Counted from the first letter of the stretch, positions 49,646 to 58,748 are shown. The stretch: 64,000 bases of DNA from Duganella sp. OV510 (GCF_900100205.1 NZ_FNEQ01000008.1:62001-126000); one strand, 5' to 3'. Numbers and translations: made by a program. The notes: generated by a model not told the origin, from the sequence alone.

Positions 49646-52140
49646 TGCGGGCCGCGCCGACCTTAAGGCCGCTGCTGCTGGCGGTGGCAATTGCCATAGC
49701 GTTCCCGGTCGGCGCAGTCGCCGCCGGCGCGGAGGCCGCCGCCAGTACGCCGGCGGTGAAGCAGTTCACTGATGTCACGCGCGGATTGCAATCGCAGCCG
49801 GGCTTCATTGACGTCTGGCGTGACATTGCCAAGGGCAGGGTGCTGCTGTCGGTCGGCGCATTGGAACAACCCTTCCTGCTCGCCAGCTCCTTGCCGTACG
49901 CGCTGGGCTCCAACGATGTAGGCCTGGACCGCGCACAGTCGGGCGACATGCGCATGGTCCACTTTGAGAAACACGGCGGCAAGCTGTTCCTGGTGCAGGA
50001 CAACACCGGCTACGTCGCCAACTCCGCTGACGGCGACGAGCGCGCGGCGGTGCGCGAGTCGTTCTCGAATTCCGTGCTATGGTCGGGCGACATCCTTGCC
50101 AGCGACAATGACCGCCATGTGGTCGACTTTTCCAGCTTCCTGCTGGCGGACCGCCACGGCATCGCCGCGCGGCTGGCCGGCGCAAAGCAGGGCGCCTACG
50201 CTATCGATCCGGCGCGCAGCGCCGTGCTGGCAGCTGAAGCCAAGGCTTTCCCGGACAACGTGGAACTCGAAGCGCAGCTGACCTTTGCCGGGTCCGGGCA
50301 AGGTGAGTTCGTGCGCCAGGTGGCGGCCGATCCGGCCAGCCTGTCGATGCGCCAGCGCATCAGCATCATGCGCCTGCCGAAGCTGGAAGCGGCCGGCGGC
50401 TGGCAACCACGCACCTACCACCCATACTCGGGCGGTTTCGACACCAGCTACTTCGACTTCGCCACACCGCTCGCCAGCAGCATCGACGTACACTGGCAGG
50501 TGCGGCACAAGCTGGAAAAGACCGATCCCGCCGCTGCCGTCAGCGGAGTGAAAAAGCCGATTGTTTACTATGTTGATCGTGGTGCGCCCGAGCCGGTCCG
50601 TTCGGCGCTGATCGAGGGCGCGTCGTGGTGGGCCAGTGCGTTTGAAAAAGCCGGCTTCAAGGATGCCTACCGCGTCGAGCTGCTGCCGGAAGGTGTGGAC
50701 GCGCAGGATATCCGCTACAACGTCATCACCTGGGTGCATCGCGCCACGCGTGGCTGGTCTTACGGGAGCGCGCTGGCCGATCCGCGTACCGGCCAGATCC
50801 TGCGCGGCGCCGTCACGCTGGGTTCACAGCGCGTGCGCCAGGACATCCTGATCGCCGAAGCGCTGCTGGCGCCCTACGGCAAGAACGCGCCGGCCGACAA
50901 GGCGAAACTGGCCGAGCAAATGGCGCTGGCGCGCCTGCGCCAGTTGTCGGCGCACGAAGTGGGACACACGCTGGGCTTTGCCCACAACTTTGCCGCCAGC
51001 CGCATCGGCAATGGCTCGGTGATGGATTACCCGCATCCGATCCTCAAGCTGAACGCGCAGGGCGAGGTCGACCTGTCCAACGCCTATGGGATCGGCGTCG
51101 GCGCCTGGGACGATTACATCGTCAAGTACATCTATGGCGACTTTGGCGGCGGCGCGCAGGAACAGGCGGCGCTGGCCAAGTTGCGGGGCGAGGCGCGCGC
51201 CGCCGGCCTGCTGTACTCCAGCGACCAGGATGCGCGTGCGCCGGGCGCCAGTCATCCCGACGGCGTGCTGTGGGATTTCGGCCCGGACCCGCTGAAGACC
51301 TGGGATCAGCTGGGCGCCGTGCGCCAGCGCGCGCTGGCCAGCTTCTCGCCAGACGTGCTGCCGGACGCCCGCCAGATCGGCGAGCTGGAAGCGCGCCTGG
51401 TCCCAGTCTACCTGTTGCAGCGCTATCAGGGCGAAGCGGTGGCGCGCTTGATCGCTGGCGGAGAGTTCGATTACACCAGCGCTGGCGACGTCAAGTCAGG
51501 TATCGCGAAAGCTGGTGTGCGCACCACGCCAGCGGCCGTGCAGCGCCAGGCCATTGCGCGCTTGACTGACACGCTGCGCGCCGAATATCTGGCGTTGCCG
51601 GCCAATGTGCTGGACGTGCTGACGCCACCGGCTGCCGGCCATGAACGCAGCCGCGAATACTTCCTGACCCGTATGGACTCGGTATTCGATGCATTCTCGA
51701 TCGCCGAAGCCGGCGCCGCGCAGACCACCGGCTTCCTGCTGGACGCCGGCCGCCTCAATCGCCTGGCCTGGCAGCACGCGCGCGACGCGCAGCAGCCGGG
51801 CGTACAGGATGTGCTGGTGCAATTGCTGGACAAGACCTGGAAGCGCGCCACGGTGCCGGCCAGCGTCGTCGGCGGCGAAGCGGTACAACTGTCTGCCAAC
51901 TGGGTGGTGCTGGACAGCATGCTCGGCCTGCTAGGCACCGGTAAGCTGCATCCGCAGGTGGCGGCGGAAGTGCGGCAGTCGACGGTGGAGTTATCGCAGT
52001 GGCTGCAGAAAAATCCGGGCAAGGGCGTCACCGCCGCCAGCCGCAAACAGGCAGCCGAGCACATCGCCGCCTACATGAAAGATCCGCAAAGCGTGAAGCT
52101 GCGCAGCGGCTGGCCGGTTCCCCCTGGTGCGCCGATTTGA
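49645..52140 (+). CDS. Exported zinc-dependent metalloprotease (DUF5117/DUF4953 type)
   Basis: 831-residue exported protein. After a signal peptide (about 1-27) come a DUF5118/DUF5117-like region (about 40-270), the catalytic region with HEVGHTLGFAHNF (zinc ligands His437, His441 and His447, base Glu438) and a DUF4953-like C-terminal half. The extended HExxHxxGxxH motif places it among metzincin-like peptidases. Substrate is unknown. The start shares one base with the stop of the S9 peptidase gene. A hairpin with T-run follows. Confidence 0.9.
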   Translation: MRAAPTLRPLLLAVAIAIAFPVGAVAAGAEAAASTPAVKQFTDVTRGLQSQPGFIDVWRDIAKGRVLLSVGALEQPFLLASSLPYALGSNDVGLDRAQSGDMRMVHFEKHGGKLFLVQDNTGYVANSADGDERAAVRESFSNSVLWSGDILASDNDRHVVDFSSFLLADRHGIAARLAGAKQGAYAIDPARSAVLAAEAKAFPDNVELEAQLTFAGSGQGEFVRQVAADPASLSMRQRISIMRLPKLEAAGGWQPRTYHPYSGGFDTSYFDFATPLASSIDVHWQVRHKLEKTDPAAAVSGVKKPIVYYVDRGAPEPVRSALIEGASWWASAFEKAGFKDAYRVELLPEGVDAQDIRYNVITWVHRATRGWSYGSALADPRTGQILRGAVTLGSQRVRQDILIAEALLAPYGKNAPADKAKLAEQMALARLRQLSAHEVGHTLGFAHNFAASRIGNGSVMDYPHPILKLNAQGEVDLSNAYGIGVGAWDDYIVKYIYGDFGGGAQEQAALAKLRGEARAAGLLYSSDQDARAPGASHPDGVLWDFGPDPLKTWDQLGAVRQRALASFSPDVLPDARQIGELEARLVPVYLLQRYQGEAVARLIAGGEFDYTSAGDVKSGIAKAGVRTTPAAVQRQAIARLTDTLRAEYLALPANVLDVLTPPAAGHERSREYFLTRMDSVFDAFSIAEAGAAQTTGFLLDAGRLNRLAWQHARDAQQPGVQDVLVQLLDKTWKRATVPASVVGGEAVQLSANWVVLDSMLGLLGTGKLHPQVAAEVRQSTVELSQWLQKNPGKGVTAASRKQAAEHIAAYMKDPQSVKLRSGWPVPPGAPI

Positions 52141-52173
52141 AGCTGGGCGCACCAAAATAATGCCTTGCTTTAG

Positions 52174-52199
52174 TGCGCACCGGGCCGGTGCGCATTTTT
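52174..52199. terminator. Terminator hairpin that also resembles an NtrC enhancer site
   Basis: TGCGCACC-GGGCC-GGTGCGCA followed by TTTTT: an intrinsic terminator for the metalloprotease gene. The core GCACC-N5-GGTGC also equals the NtrC dyad (consensus TGCACC-N5-GGTGCA). It is centred about 92 bases before the predicted start of amtB transcription, a usual distance for an NtrC enhancer. Confidence 0.7.
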
Positions 52200-52249
52200 G
52201 CACCATTTGAAAATTCATTGAAATCAATCACTTAAAAATTGCACCAAAT

Positions 52250-52266
52250 TGGAACGATTATTGCTT
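52250..52266 (+). promoter_or_regulatory. Sigma-54 (-24/-12) promoter of amtB
   Basis: TGGAACG-ATTA-TTGCTT matches TGGCACG-N4-TTGCW with a single change in the -24 block, and the GG and GC doublets are exactly 12 bases apart. A transcription start near 52276 would leave a 40-base leader before the ATG. Confidence 0.75.
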
Positions 52267-52315
52267 CTTGGATTAAACGTTTTTAATTTTTGCATTGTTT
52301 TGGGGAGTGATCTTG

Positions 52316-53515
52316 ATGGATGCACACAAAGACGGCGCCAACGCGTTATTTATTCTGCTCGGCGCCATCATGATACTGGCCATGCACGCCGGCTTCGCCT
52401 TCCTGGAGCTGGGCACGGTGCGCAAGAAAAACCAGGTCAACGCGCTGGTGAAGATCCTGGTCGATTTCGCGGTGTCGACCATTGCATACTTCTTTATTGG
52501 CTACAGCATTGCCTATGGCATCAATTTCTTCTCCTCAGCCGATGTCCTGGCGGACAAGAACGGCTACGAGCTGGTCAAGTTCTTCTTCCTGCTGACGTTT
52601 GCGGCGGCGATCCCGGCGATTATCTCCGGTGGCATTGCCGAGCGCGCGCGCTTTCACCCGCAGACCATCGCTACTGCCTTGCTGGTCGGCCTGGTCTATC
52701 CTTTCTTTGAAGGCATCGCGTGGAATGGCCGCTTCGGCATCCAGGATTGGCTGACGCATACCTTCGGCGCCGCCTTCCACGACTTTGCCGGCTCGGTGGT
52801 GGTGCATGCTGTAGGCGGCTGGATCGCGCTGCCGGCGGTACTATTGCTGGGCGCACGTCGCGGCCGTTATATGAAGAACGGTGGCATGGCGGCGCATCCG
52901 CCATCGTCGATTCCCTTCCTGGCGCTGGGCGCCTGGATTCTTACTGTCGGCTGGTTCGGCTTCAACGTGATGAGCGCGCAGTCGCTGGACAAGATGAATG
53001 GCCTGGTGGCGGTGAACTCGCTGATGGCCATGGTCGGCGGCACGCTGGTGGCGCTCATGATGGGCAAGAATGATCCCGGCTTCGCCTACAACGGCCCGCT
53101 GGCCGGCCTGGTTGCCGTTTGTGCCGGCTCGGACCTGATGCATCCTCTGGGCGCCCTGGTAACTGGCGGCATCGCCGGTGCGGTATTCGTCTGGATGTTC
53201 ACGCTGGCGCAAAACAAGTGGAAAATTGACGATGTGCTGGGCGTGTGGCCGTTGCACGGCCTGTGCGGCGCCTGGGGCGGCATCGCTGCTGGCATCTTCG
53301 GCCACGAGGCGCTGGGTGGAATAGGCGGCGTGTCGCTGTGGTCGCAGTTGGTCGGCACGCTAATGGGCGTGGCGATTGCGTTGTTGGGCGGCTACATCGT
53401 CTATGGATTGCTGAAAGCCACGATGGGCCTGCGCCTCGATCCGGAACAGGAATTTCAGGGGGCTGACTTGGCTATCCATCGCATCAGCTCGACACCAGAA
53501 CGCGAAGCGGATTAG
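52316..53515 (+). CDS. amtB: Ammonium transporter Amt/Mep/Rh family
   Basis: 399-residue inner-membrane ammonium channel. The twin pore histidines are His164 (VVVHAVGGW) and His314 (PLHGLCGAWGG), and the conserved Asp of the recruitment site is Asp156 (FHDFAGS). It lacks the signal peptide of E. coli AmtB. ATG 52316 is 8 bases after GGGGAG; an in-frame TTG at 52295 is upstream of that site. A sigma-54 promoter and an NtrC-like dyad upstream point to nitrogen-limitation control. No glnK gene is adjacent. Confidence 0.93.
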   Translation: MDAHKDGANALFILLGAIMILAMHAGFAFLELGTVRKKNQVNALVKILVDFAVSTIAYFFIGYSIAYGINFFSSADVLADKNGYELVKFFFLLTFAAAIPAIISGGIAERARFHPQTIATALLVGLVYPFFEGIAWNGRFGIQDWLTHTFGAAFHDFAGSVVVHAVGGWIALPAVLLLGARRGRYMKNGGMAAHPPSSIPFLALGAWILTVGWFGFNVMSAQSLDKMNGLVAVNSLMAMVGGTLVALMMGKNDPGFAYNGPLAGLVAVCAGSDLMHPLGALVTGGIAGAVFVWMFTLAQNKWKIDDVLGVWPLHGLCGAWGGIAAGIFGHEALGGIGGVSLWSQLVGTLMGVAIALLGGYIVYGLLKATMGLRLDPEQEFQGADLAIHRISSTPEREAD

Positions 53516-53559
53516 CTGTCAAGTTGATGAAAAGAAATTTTTTATTGTGTTGATTTCAA

Positions 53560-53589
53560 TTGACAACTTGCTAAAGTTCAATGGATACT
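53560..53589 (+). promoter_or_regulatory. Sigma-70-type promoter of the PEP-CTERM gene
   Basis: TTGACA, 18-base spacer, GATACT. The -35 box is perfect and the -10 box has one change from TATACT. It is 45 bases before the start codon. Confidence 0.55.
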
Positions 53590-53634
53590 TAAATGGAAGT
53601 AAAACCATATTAATATGCATTCAAAGGTAACCAC

Positions 53635-54357
53635 ATGAACAAATTCTTTCGCGCGCCTCTAGCGTTTGCTTTCGCCGTCGGCATGATGTCGTCGGCTCAA
53701 GCAGTAAACTATGTTTCTGTTGCGGGCAACGACATCACATTCTATTACGATGCTGATTTTTGGGGCCTGAACGCGGGATCGGTAAGCGGGAATTCGATTT
53801 CATTTGGCGTCGATCCATCCTACTCCTTGCTCGCCAAGGTCGCGAGCAACAAGCCTGCTGGTACCAATGTCCAGACTTACGCTGACAGCGCATCCGCTGC
53901 AGTGATTGCTGTGGCACACAATGGTTATGTGCTGAATTCGGCCGTTGGATTCAATCTGCAAGGTAGCTATGGCGGCGTCAACGGCGGCTCCGCAATGACC
54001 ACGACGGCCGGCGGCGATATTTACGGTGGTACGTTCGCGAGCGGAGTGTTCAACTCGGGCAACTACATCAATTCATACAGCGTCGGTTTTGCCAGCGACG
54101 CCCAGTCGCCAGCGGCTGGTAATATCAACGTGTCGCAATCCGGTGGCGACAATGGCATCCAATACTCTGCGTTGGGACTGGACGCCCTGATTTACGCTAA
54201 CGTGTATCAACATGGCCCAGGCAACCTCTCGCTGGACGTGGCCTCGGCACGCTATGAATTTTCCGTTTCGGCAGTTCCAGAGCCGGAAACCTATGGCATG
54301 TTGCTGCTGGGACTCGGTGCGCTAGGCTTCATCGCCCGCCGCAAGCGCTCGGCTTGA
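53635..54357 (+). CDS. PEP-CTERM sorting-domain exported protein
   Basis: 240-residue secreted protein with a signal peptide (about 1-23) and a C-terminal PEP-CTERM tag: AVPEPETYGMLLLGLGALG, then a basic RRKR end. An exosortase would cut near the PEP motif. The body is Gly/Ser/Asn-rich beta-type sequence without a recognised domain. No exosortase gene is present in the window. The ribosome site AAGG is 7 bases before the ATG. Confidence 0.9.
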   Translation: MNKFFRAPLAFAFAVGMMSSAQAVNYVSVAGNDITFYYDADFWGLNAGSVSGNSISFGVDPSYSLLAKVASNKPAGTNVQTYADSASAAVIAVAHNGYVLNSAVGFNLQGSYGGVNGGSAMTTTAGGDIYGGTFASGVFNSGNYINSYSVGFASDAQSPAAGNINVSQSGGDNGIQYSALGLDALIYANVYQHGPGNLSLDVASARYEFSVSAVPEPETYGMLLLGLGALGFIARRKRSA

Positions 54358-54380
54358 GCGCTTGACGCCGCTGGCGTTCG

Positions 54381-54956
54381 TTAGCGGTGAATTACTATCA
54401 GCAGTGCCTTCGCTTCAGTTTTGCCGACGTTGCGAATGATGTGCTGCTGATCGGCTGGGTAGCGCGCGGTCGCTCCCAGCTTCACTTTCTTCTTACTCGT
54501 CCCCACCTCCAGTTCGACTGAGCCGTGCAGCAGCGTCAAGTGCTCCTGCGCGCCCGGATCGTGGCCTTGCGAGGCCAGTTCGCCGCCCGGCGACAGTGTC
54601 AGTTCATACCATTCATATTTGCTAGCCAGTTCCAGCGGCCCCAGGATGCGTAACACGTAGCCGGCGTGCAGGCCGGGCAGCGTGGGCGTCTCATGTGCCT
54701 CGACTACGCGGATGGTTTCCGTCGGCCGCTCGCTGGTGGCCAGCAATTCGCCGATCTGCACGCCCAGGGCGTTGGCCAGCCGCCAGGTAATCGCGATGGT
54801 CGGATTGGCCTTCTCGCGTTCTATTTGCGATAACATGGACTTGGAAACGCCGGCGATGCGCGACAGGTCTTCGAGCGTCAGGCCACGCGCCAGGCGCAGG
54901 CGTTGCAGGGCGGCGCCGACTTCCGGCGGGGCATTATTTGGGGCAGGTGTTGTCAT
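54381..54956 (-). CDS. XRE-family regulator with cupin sensor domain
   Basis: 191-residue regulator. The helix-turn-helix is at about 12-68 (LRLARGLTLEDLSRIAGVSKSMLSQIE), and a cupin-2 domain covers about 100-190 (ELTLSPGGELASQGHDPG, EHLTLLHGSVELEVG). Family members often sense a small metabolite and repress a neighbouring catabolic operon. It is divergent from kbl-tdh-sdaA and the shared region has repeated TCGAATT-type half-sites, so control of threonine catabolism is a reasonable inference. Confidence 0.87.
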   Translation of the reverse strand: MTTPAPNNAPPEVGAALQRLRLARGLTLEDLSRIAGVSKSMLSQIEREKANPTIAITWRLANALGVQIGELLATSERPTETIRVVEAHETPTLPGLHAGYVLRILGPLELASKYEWYELTLSPGGELASQGHDPGAQEHLTLLHGSVELEVGTSKKKVKLGATARYPADQQHIIRNVGKTEAKALLIVIHR

Positions 54957-55003
54957 TGTTATTGGGTTGCGGAGTTCACTGGATCGCTATAAAATTCAAT
55001 ATA

Positions 55004-55019
55004 TCGAATTTGAATTCGA
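55004..55019. promoter_or_regulatory. Operator-like palindrome between the XRE-cupin gene and kbl
   Basis: TCGAAT-TTGA-ATTCGA, a perfect 6-base inverted repeat within the divergent promoter region. A related half-site (TAACGAATTTCG) follows at 55022-55033. It is the natural candidate site for the XRE-cupin regulator. Confidence 0.5.
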
Positions 55020-55071
55020 CATAACGAATTTCGCATAAGATAGTGAAATCGTATCACACACAAGGACCATC

Positions 55072-56274
55072 ATGAGCGATCAAAAAAGCAACTTCTACAG
55101 TGGCCTCCAGCAGAATCTGGAACAATTGCGCGAGCAGGGGCTGTACAAGCCGGAGCGCGTGCTGGCGTCGCGCCAGGGCTCGGAAGTGGTCAGCGAAGAT
55201 GGTCGCACCCTGATTAATATGTGCGCCAACAACTACCTCGGCCTGTCGGGCCAGGAGTGGGTGGCGCAAGCCTCCATCGACGCAACCGAAAAGTACGGCT
55301 ACGGCCTGTCGTCGGTACGCTTCATCTGCGGCACGCAGACTGTACACAAGCAGCTGGAGCAGGCGATCTCCAAATTCCTCGGCACCGAAGACACGATCCT
55401 GTACGCAGCCGCCTTCGACGCCAACGGCGGCGTGTTCGAGCCGCTGTTCGACGAAAACGACGCCATCATCTCCGATGCGCTGAACCACGCGTCGATCATC
55501 GACGGCATCCGCCTGTGCAAGGCGGCGCGCTTCCGCTACGCCCACAACGACATGGCCGACCTGGAGCAGCAGCTGCAAGCCGCCGCCGACAAGCGCCACA
55601 AGATCATCGTCACCGACGGCGTGTTCTCGATGGATGGCACGATTGCGCAACTGGACCAGATCGTGGCACTGGCCGACAAGTACGGCGCGCTGGTGATGAT
55701 CGACGAATGCCACGCCTCCGGCTTCATGGGCAAGACCGGCCGTGGCACGCACGAGCACCACAATGTGGTCGGCAAGATCGACATCATCACCGGCACGCTG
55801 GGCAAGGCGCTGGGCGGCGCCATGGGCGGTTTTACCTCCGGCCGCAAGGAAGTGATCGAGATGCTGCGCCAGAAATCGCGGCCATACCTGTTCTCCAACA
55901 CGCTGGCGCCATCGATCGCCGGCGCCTCGCTGGCGGTGCTTGAGCGCTTGTCCTCGTCGACCGAGCTGCGCGACCGCCTGCACGAAAATACCGCCTACTT
56001 CCGCAAGGAGATCGAGCGACTTGGCTTCACCATCAAGCCAGGCACGCACCCGGTGGTTCCTGTGATGCTGTTCGACGCGCCGGTGGCGCAAAAGTTCGCC
56101 GCCCGCATGTATGAGCTAGGCGTGCTGCTCAGCGGCTTCTTCTACCCGGTGGTGCCGATGGGCCAGGCGCGCGTGCGCGTGCAGTTGTCGGCCGCGCATA
56201 CCCGCGAGCAGCTGGACACCGTGCTGAAAGCATTCGAACAGGCTGGCCGCGAACTGGGCCTGCTGAAGAACTAA
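55072..56274 (+). CDS. kbl: 2-amino-3-ketobutyrate CoA ligase (glycine C-acetyltransferase)
   Basis: 400-residue PLP enzyme that splits 2-amino-3-ketobutyrate with CoA into glycine and acetyl-CoA. The PLP-binding Lys245 is in GTLGKALGGAMGG, and VMIDECHASGFMGKTGRG holds the cofactor Asp/His pair. Length and motifs equal E. coli Kbl. It begins an operon with a threonine dehydrogenase 17 bases downstream, giving the complete two-step threonine-to-glycine path. Confidence 0.95.
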   Translation: MSDQKSNFYSGLQQNLEQLREQGLYKPERVLASRQGSEVVSEDGRTLINMCANNYLGLSGQEWVAQASIDATEKYGYGLSSVRFICGTQTVHKQLEQAISKFLGTEDTILYAAAFDANGGVFEPLFDENDAIISDALNHASIIDGIRLCKAARFRYAHNDMADLEQQLQAAADKRHKIIVTDGVFSMDGTIAQLDQIVALADKYGALVMIDECHASGFMGKTGRGTHEHHNVVGKIDIITGTLGKALGGAMGGFTSGRKEVIEMLRQKSRPYLFSNTLAPSIAGASLAVLERLSSSTELRDRLHENTAYFRKEIERLGFTIKPGTHPVVPVMLFDAPVAQKFAARMYELGVLLSGFFYPVVPMGQARVRVQLSAAHTREQLDTVLKAFEQAGRELGLLKN

Positions 56275-56291
56275 ACATCAGGAACAATGAA

Positions 56292-57260
56292 ATGAGTCAG
56301 CAAAAAATTCTCGTCATCGGCGCCAATGGCCAGATCGGCAGCGAACTGGTGGAAGCACTGGCGGCGCAGCACGGCGCGCAGAACGTCATCGCCAGCGATG
56401 TCTCTCCCACCAACCTGTATGGCGCGGCGCGCTACACCACGCTGAATGTGCTGGATAAGCAGGCGCTGTGCGACCTGGTTACGTCAGAAGGCGTCACCCA
56501 GGTCTACCAGCTGGCGGCGATGCTGTCGGCCACCGGCGAAGCGGCGCCGCTGAAAGCGTGGACGCTGAACATGGACGGCCTGTTGAACATCCTGGAAGTG
56601 GCGCGCGAGCGCGGCACCATCGGCAAGCCGCTGAAAGTATTCTGGCCGTCGTCAATCGCCGCCTTCGGCCCGAACACGCCTGCCGCCGATACACCGCAGT
56701 TGACGGTGATGGACCCGACCACCATCTATGGCATCAGCAAGCTGGCCGGCGAGCGTCTATGCGAATACTACTTCCTGAAGTATGGCGTTGACGTGCGCTC
56801 GATCCGCTACCCAGGCATCATCAGCTACAAATCGCCTCCGGGTGGCGGCACCACCGATTACGCCATTGCGATCTTCCACTCGGCGCTGCGCGGCGAGCGT
56901 TATGAATGCTTCCTCGGTCCGCAGACCACGCTGCCGATGATTTACATGCCCGACGCCATCCGCGCCACCATCGAACTGATGGACGCGCCGGCGGAGCTGG
57001 TGAAAGTGCGTTCCTCGTACAACGTGGCCGGCGTGTCGTTCAATCCGGAACAGCTGGCGGAAGCGATCACCCGCAAGCTGCCGGACTTCAAAATCGCCTA
57101 CAAGCCAGATAGCCGCCAGGCCATCGCTGACTCCTGGCCGCAAAGCCTGGACGATGCCGCCGCCACCGCAGACTGGGGCTGGAAAGCGCGCATCGGCGTG
57201 GATGAAATGGTTGACAGCATGCTGGCCAATATCGACGTCAGCCTGGGCAAGGCCGCCTGA
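56292..57260 (+). CDS. tdh: NAD-dependent L-threonine 3-dehydrogenase, SDR type
   Basis: 322-residue extended short-chain dehydrogenase that oxidises L-threonine to 2-amino-3-ketobutyrate. NAD motif GANGQIGSELVE near the N terminus; catalytic Ser/Thr and Tyr-x3-Lys in WPSSIAAFG and TIYGISKLAGE. This epimerase-like form is known from Cupriavidus and Flavobacterium and is unrelated to zinc-dependent E. coli Tdh. The neighbouring kbl confirms the function. Confidence 0.92.
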   Translation: MSQQKILVIGANGQIGSELVEALAAQHGAQNVIASDVSPTNLYGAARYTTLNVLDKQALCDLVTSEGVTQVYQLAAMLSATGEAAPLKAWTLNMDGLLNILEVARERGTIGKPLKVFWPSSIAAFGPNTPAADTPQLTVMDPTTIYGISKLAGERLCEYYFLKYGVDVRSIRYPGIISYKSPPGGGTTDYAIAIFHSALRGERYECFLGPQTTLPMIYMPDAIRATIELMDAPAELVKVRSSYNVAGVSFNPEQLAEAITRKLPDFKIAYKPDSRQAIADSWPQSLDDAAATADWGWKARIGVDEMVDSMLANIDVSLGKAA

Positions 57261-57295
57261 GAGCGCGCCGCCAACGAGAAAGAGAGAGACAACAG

Positions 57296-58672
57296 ATGGA
57301 CATGAGCGTTTTTGATTTATTCAAGATCGGTATTGGTCCATCGAGCTCACACACTGTGGGCCCGATGGTTGCCGCGCGCCGGTTTTTGCAGGACAACGCT
57401 CCGCTGGATGACGTGGCCGAAGTGAAGGCCGAACTCTATGGCTCGCTGGCGCTGACCGGCATCGGCCACGCTACCGACAAGGCCGTGCTGCTTGGTCTGA
57501 TGGGCGAAACGCCGCAAGGCGTCAATCCAACGCAGGTAGACGCGCAACTGGCCGCCGCCGAAGCGGCCGGCCAGCTCGCGCTGCTCGGCCAGCACGCCGT
57601 GCCGTTCAAGCGCGGCACGCATCTGGTCTTCCACATGGCCGAATCGCTGCCGGAGCACCCGAACGGCATGCGTTTCACGCTGACGCGCAAGGATGGCGGT
57701 GTGTCCAGCAAAGTGTATTACTCGGTCGGTGGCGGGTTTATCCGCGAAGAGGGCGAGGAAGCGACGGCGGTTGCGACGGTTGCCGTGCCTTACCCGTTCG
57801 GCACCATGGACGAACTGCTGGCGCACGGCGTGCGCAGCGGCCTGACCATCCCGCAGATGCTGCGCGCAAATGAGTGCGTCCGCATCAGTGACGAAGAGCT
57901 GAATGCCGGTCTGGATAAAATCTGGCGCGTCATGCGCGACTGCATCACGCATGGCCTCGAAACACCAGGGCAACTGCCGGGTGGCTTGAACGTCAAGCGC
58001 CGTGCCGCCAGCTTGTGGACGCAAGCGCAAGCCAACGCCGGCAATCCAAACAGCCTGCCGCACGATGCGCTGCATCAGGTGAGCCTGTACGCGATGGCGG
58101 TCAACGAGGAAAACGCCGCCGGCGGCCGCGTGGTCACCGCGCCGACCAACGGCGCGGCCGGCATCATCCCCGCCGTGCTGCGTTACTACGCGGAAGACTG
58201 CAAGCCGAGCGACCCGGCCACCGGCGTGCGCAACTTCCTGCTGACCGCTGCGGCCATCGGCATGCTGTGCAAGCGGAATGCTTCGATCTCCGGTGCCGAA
58301 ATCGGCTGCCAGGGTGAAGTTGGCGTGGCCTGCGCCATGGCCGCTGCCGGCCTGGTGGCGGCACTGGGCGGCAGCAATGGCCAGATCGAGAACGCCGCCG
58401 AAATCGGCATCGAACATCATCTGGGCATGACCTGCGATCCCATTGGAGGGCTGGTGCAAATTCCCTGCATCGAGCGCAACGGCATGGGCGCCGTCAAGGC
58501 CATCACGGCCGCCTCGCTTGCTCTGAAAGGTGACGGCACCCACTTTGTCAGCCTGGACGAAGTCATCGAAACCATGCGCCAGACCGGCGCCGACATGCAG
58601 GCCAAATATAAAGAAACCTCGCTAGGCGGCCTGGCGATACACGTCATCACCGTCAATCACGCTGCCTGCTGA
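57296..58672 (+). CDS. sdaA: L-serine ammonia-lyase (serine dehydratase), iron-sulfur type
   Basis: 458-residue [4Fe-4S] enzyme that converts L-serine to pyruvate and ammonia. The N-terminal beta domain starts with GIGPSSSHTVGPM; the catalytic alpha domain contains the cluster cysteines (GMLCKRN, GCQGEVGVACAM, MTCDPIGG, IPCIERNG). It is the single-chain bacterial type. Located 35 bases after tdh, it likely continues the operon: glycine formed from threonine can become serine and then pyruvate. Confidence 0.94.
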   Translation: MDMSVFDLFKIGIGPSSSHTVGPMVAARRFLQDNAPLDDVAEVKAELYGSLALTGIGHATDKAVLLGLMGETPQGVNPTQVDAQLAAAEAAGQLALLGQHAVPFKRGTHLVFHMAESLPEHPNGMRFTLTRKDGGVSSKVYYSVGGGFIREEGEEATAVATVAVPYPFGTMDELLAHGVRSGLTIPQMLRANECVRISDEELNAGLDKIWRVMRDCITHGLETPGQLPGGLNVKRRAASLWTQAQANAGNPNSLPHDALHQVSLYAMAVNEENAAGGRVVTAPTNGAAGIIPAVLRYYAEDCKPSDPATGVRNFLLTAAAIGMLCKRNASISGAEIGCQGEVGVACAMAAAGLVAALGGSNGQIENAAEIGIEHHLGMTCDPIGGLVQIPCIERNGMGAVKAITAASLALKGDGTHFVSLDEVIETMRQTGADMQAKYKETSLGGLAIHVITVNHAAC

Positions 58673-58733
58673 GACAGCGGTCCTTCAGCATAAAACATGA
58701 AATTGCCTTATAGTCACTAGCGTGAATAAGCGG

Positions 58734-58748
58734 TGAGAATAAGAATCA
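58734..58748. promoter_or_regulatory. Putative Fur box at the FTR1 permease start
   Basis: TGAGAAT-A-AGAATCA matches the 7-1-7 Fur consensus at 11 of 14 positions and ends at the first base of the chosen ATG. It shares the string GTGAGAAT with the box upstream of the siderophore-type receptor. The location at the ribosome site is unusual but would block both transcription and loading. Confidence 0.5.

Noticed and set aside
47318..49690. Long minus-strand open frame antisense to the S9 peptidase
   Set aside because: Arg/Val/Gln-rich shadow without motifs; the plus strand carries complete catalytic residues.
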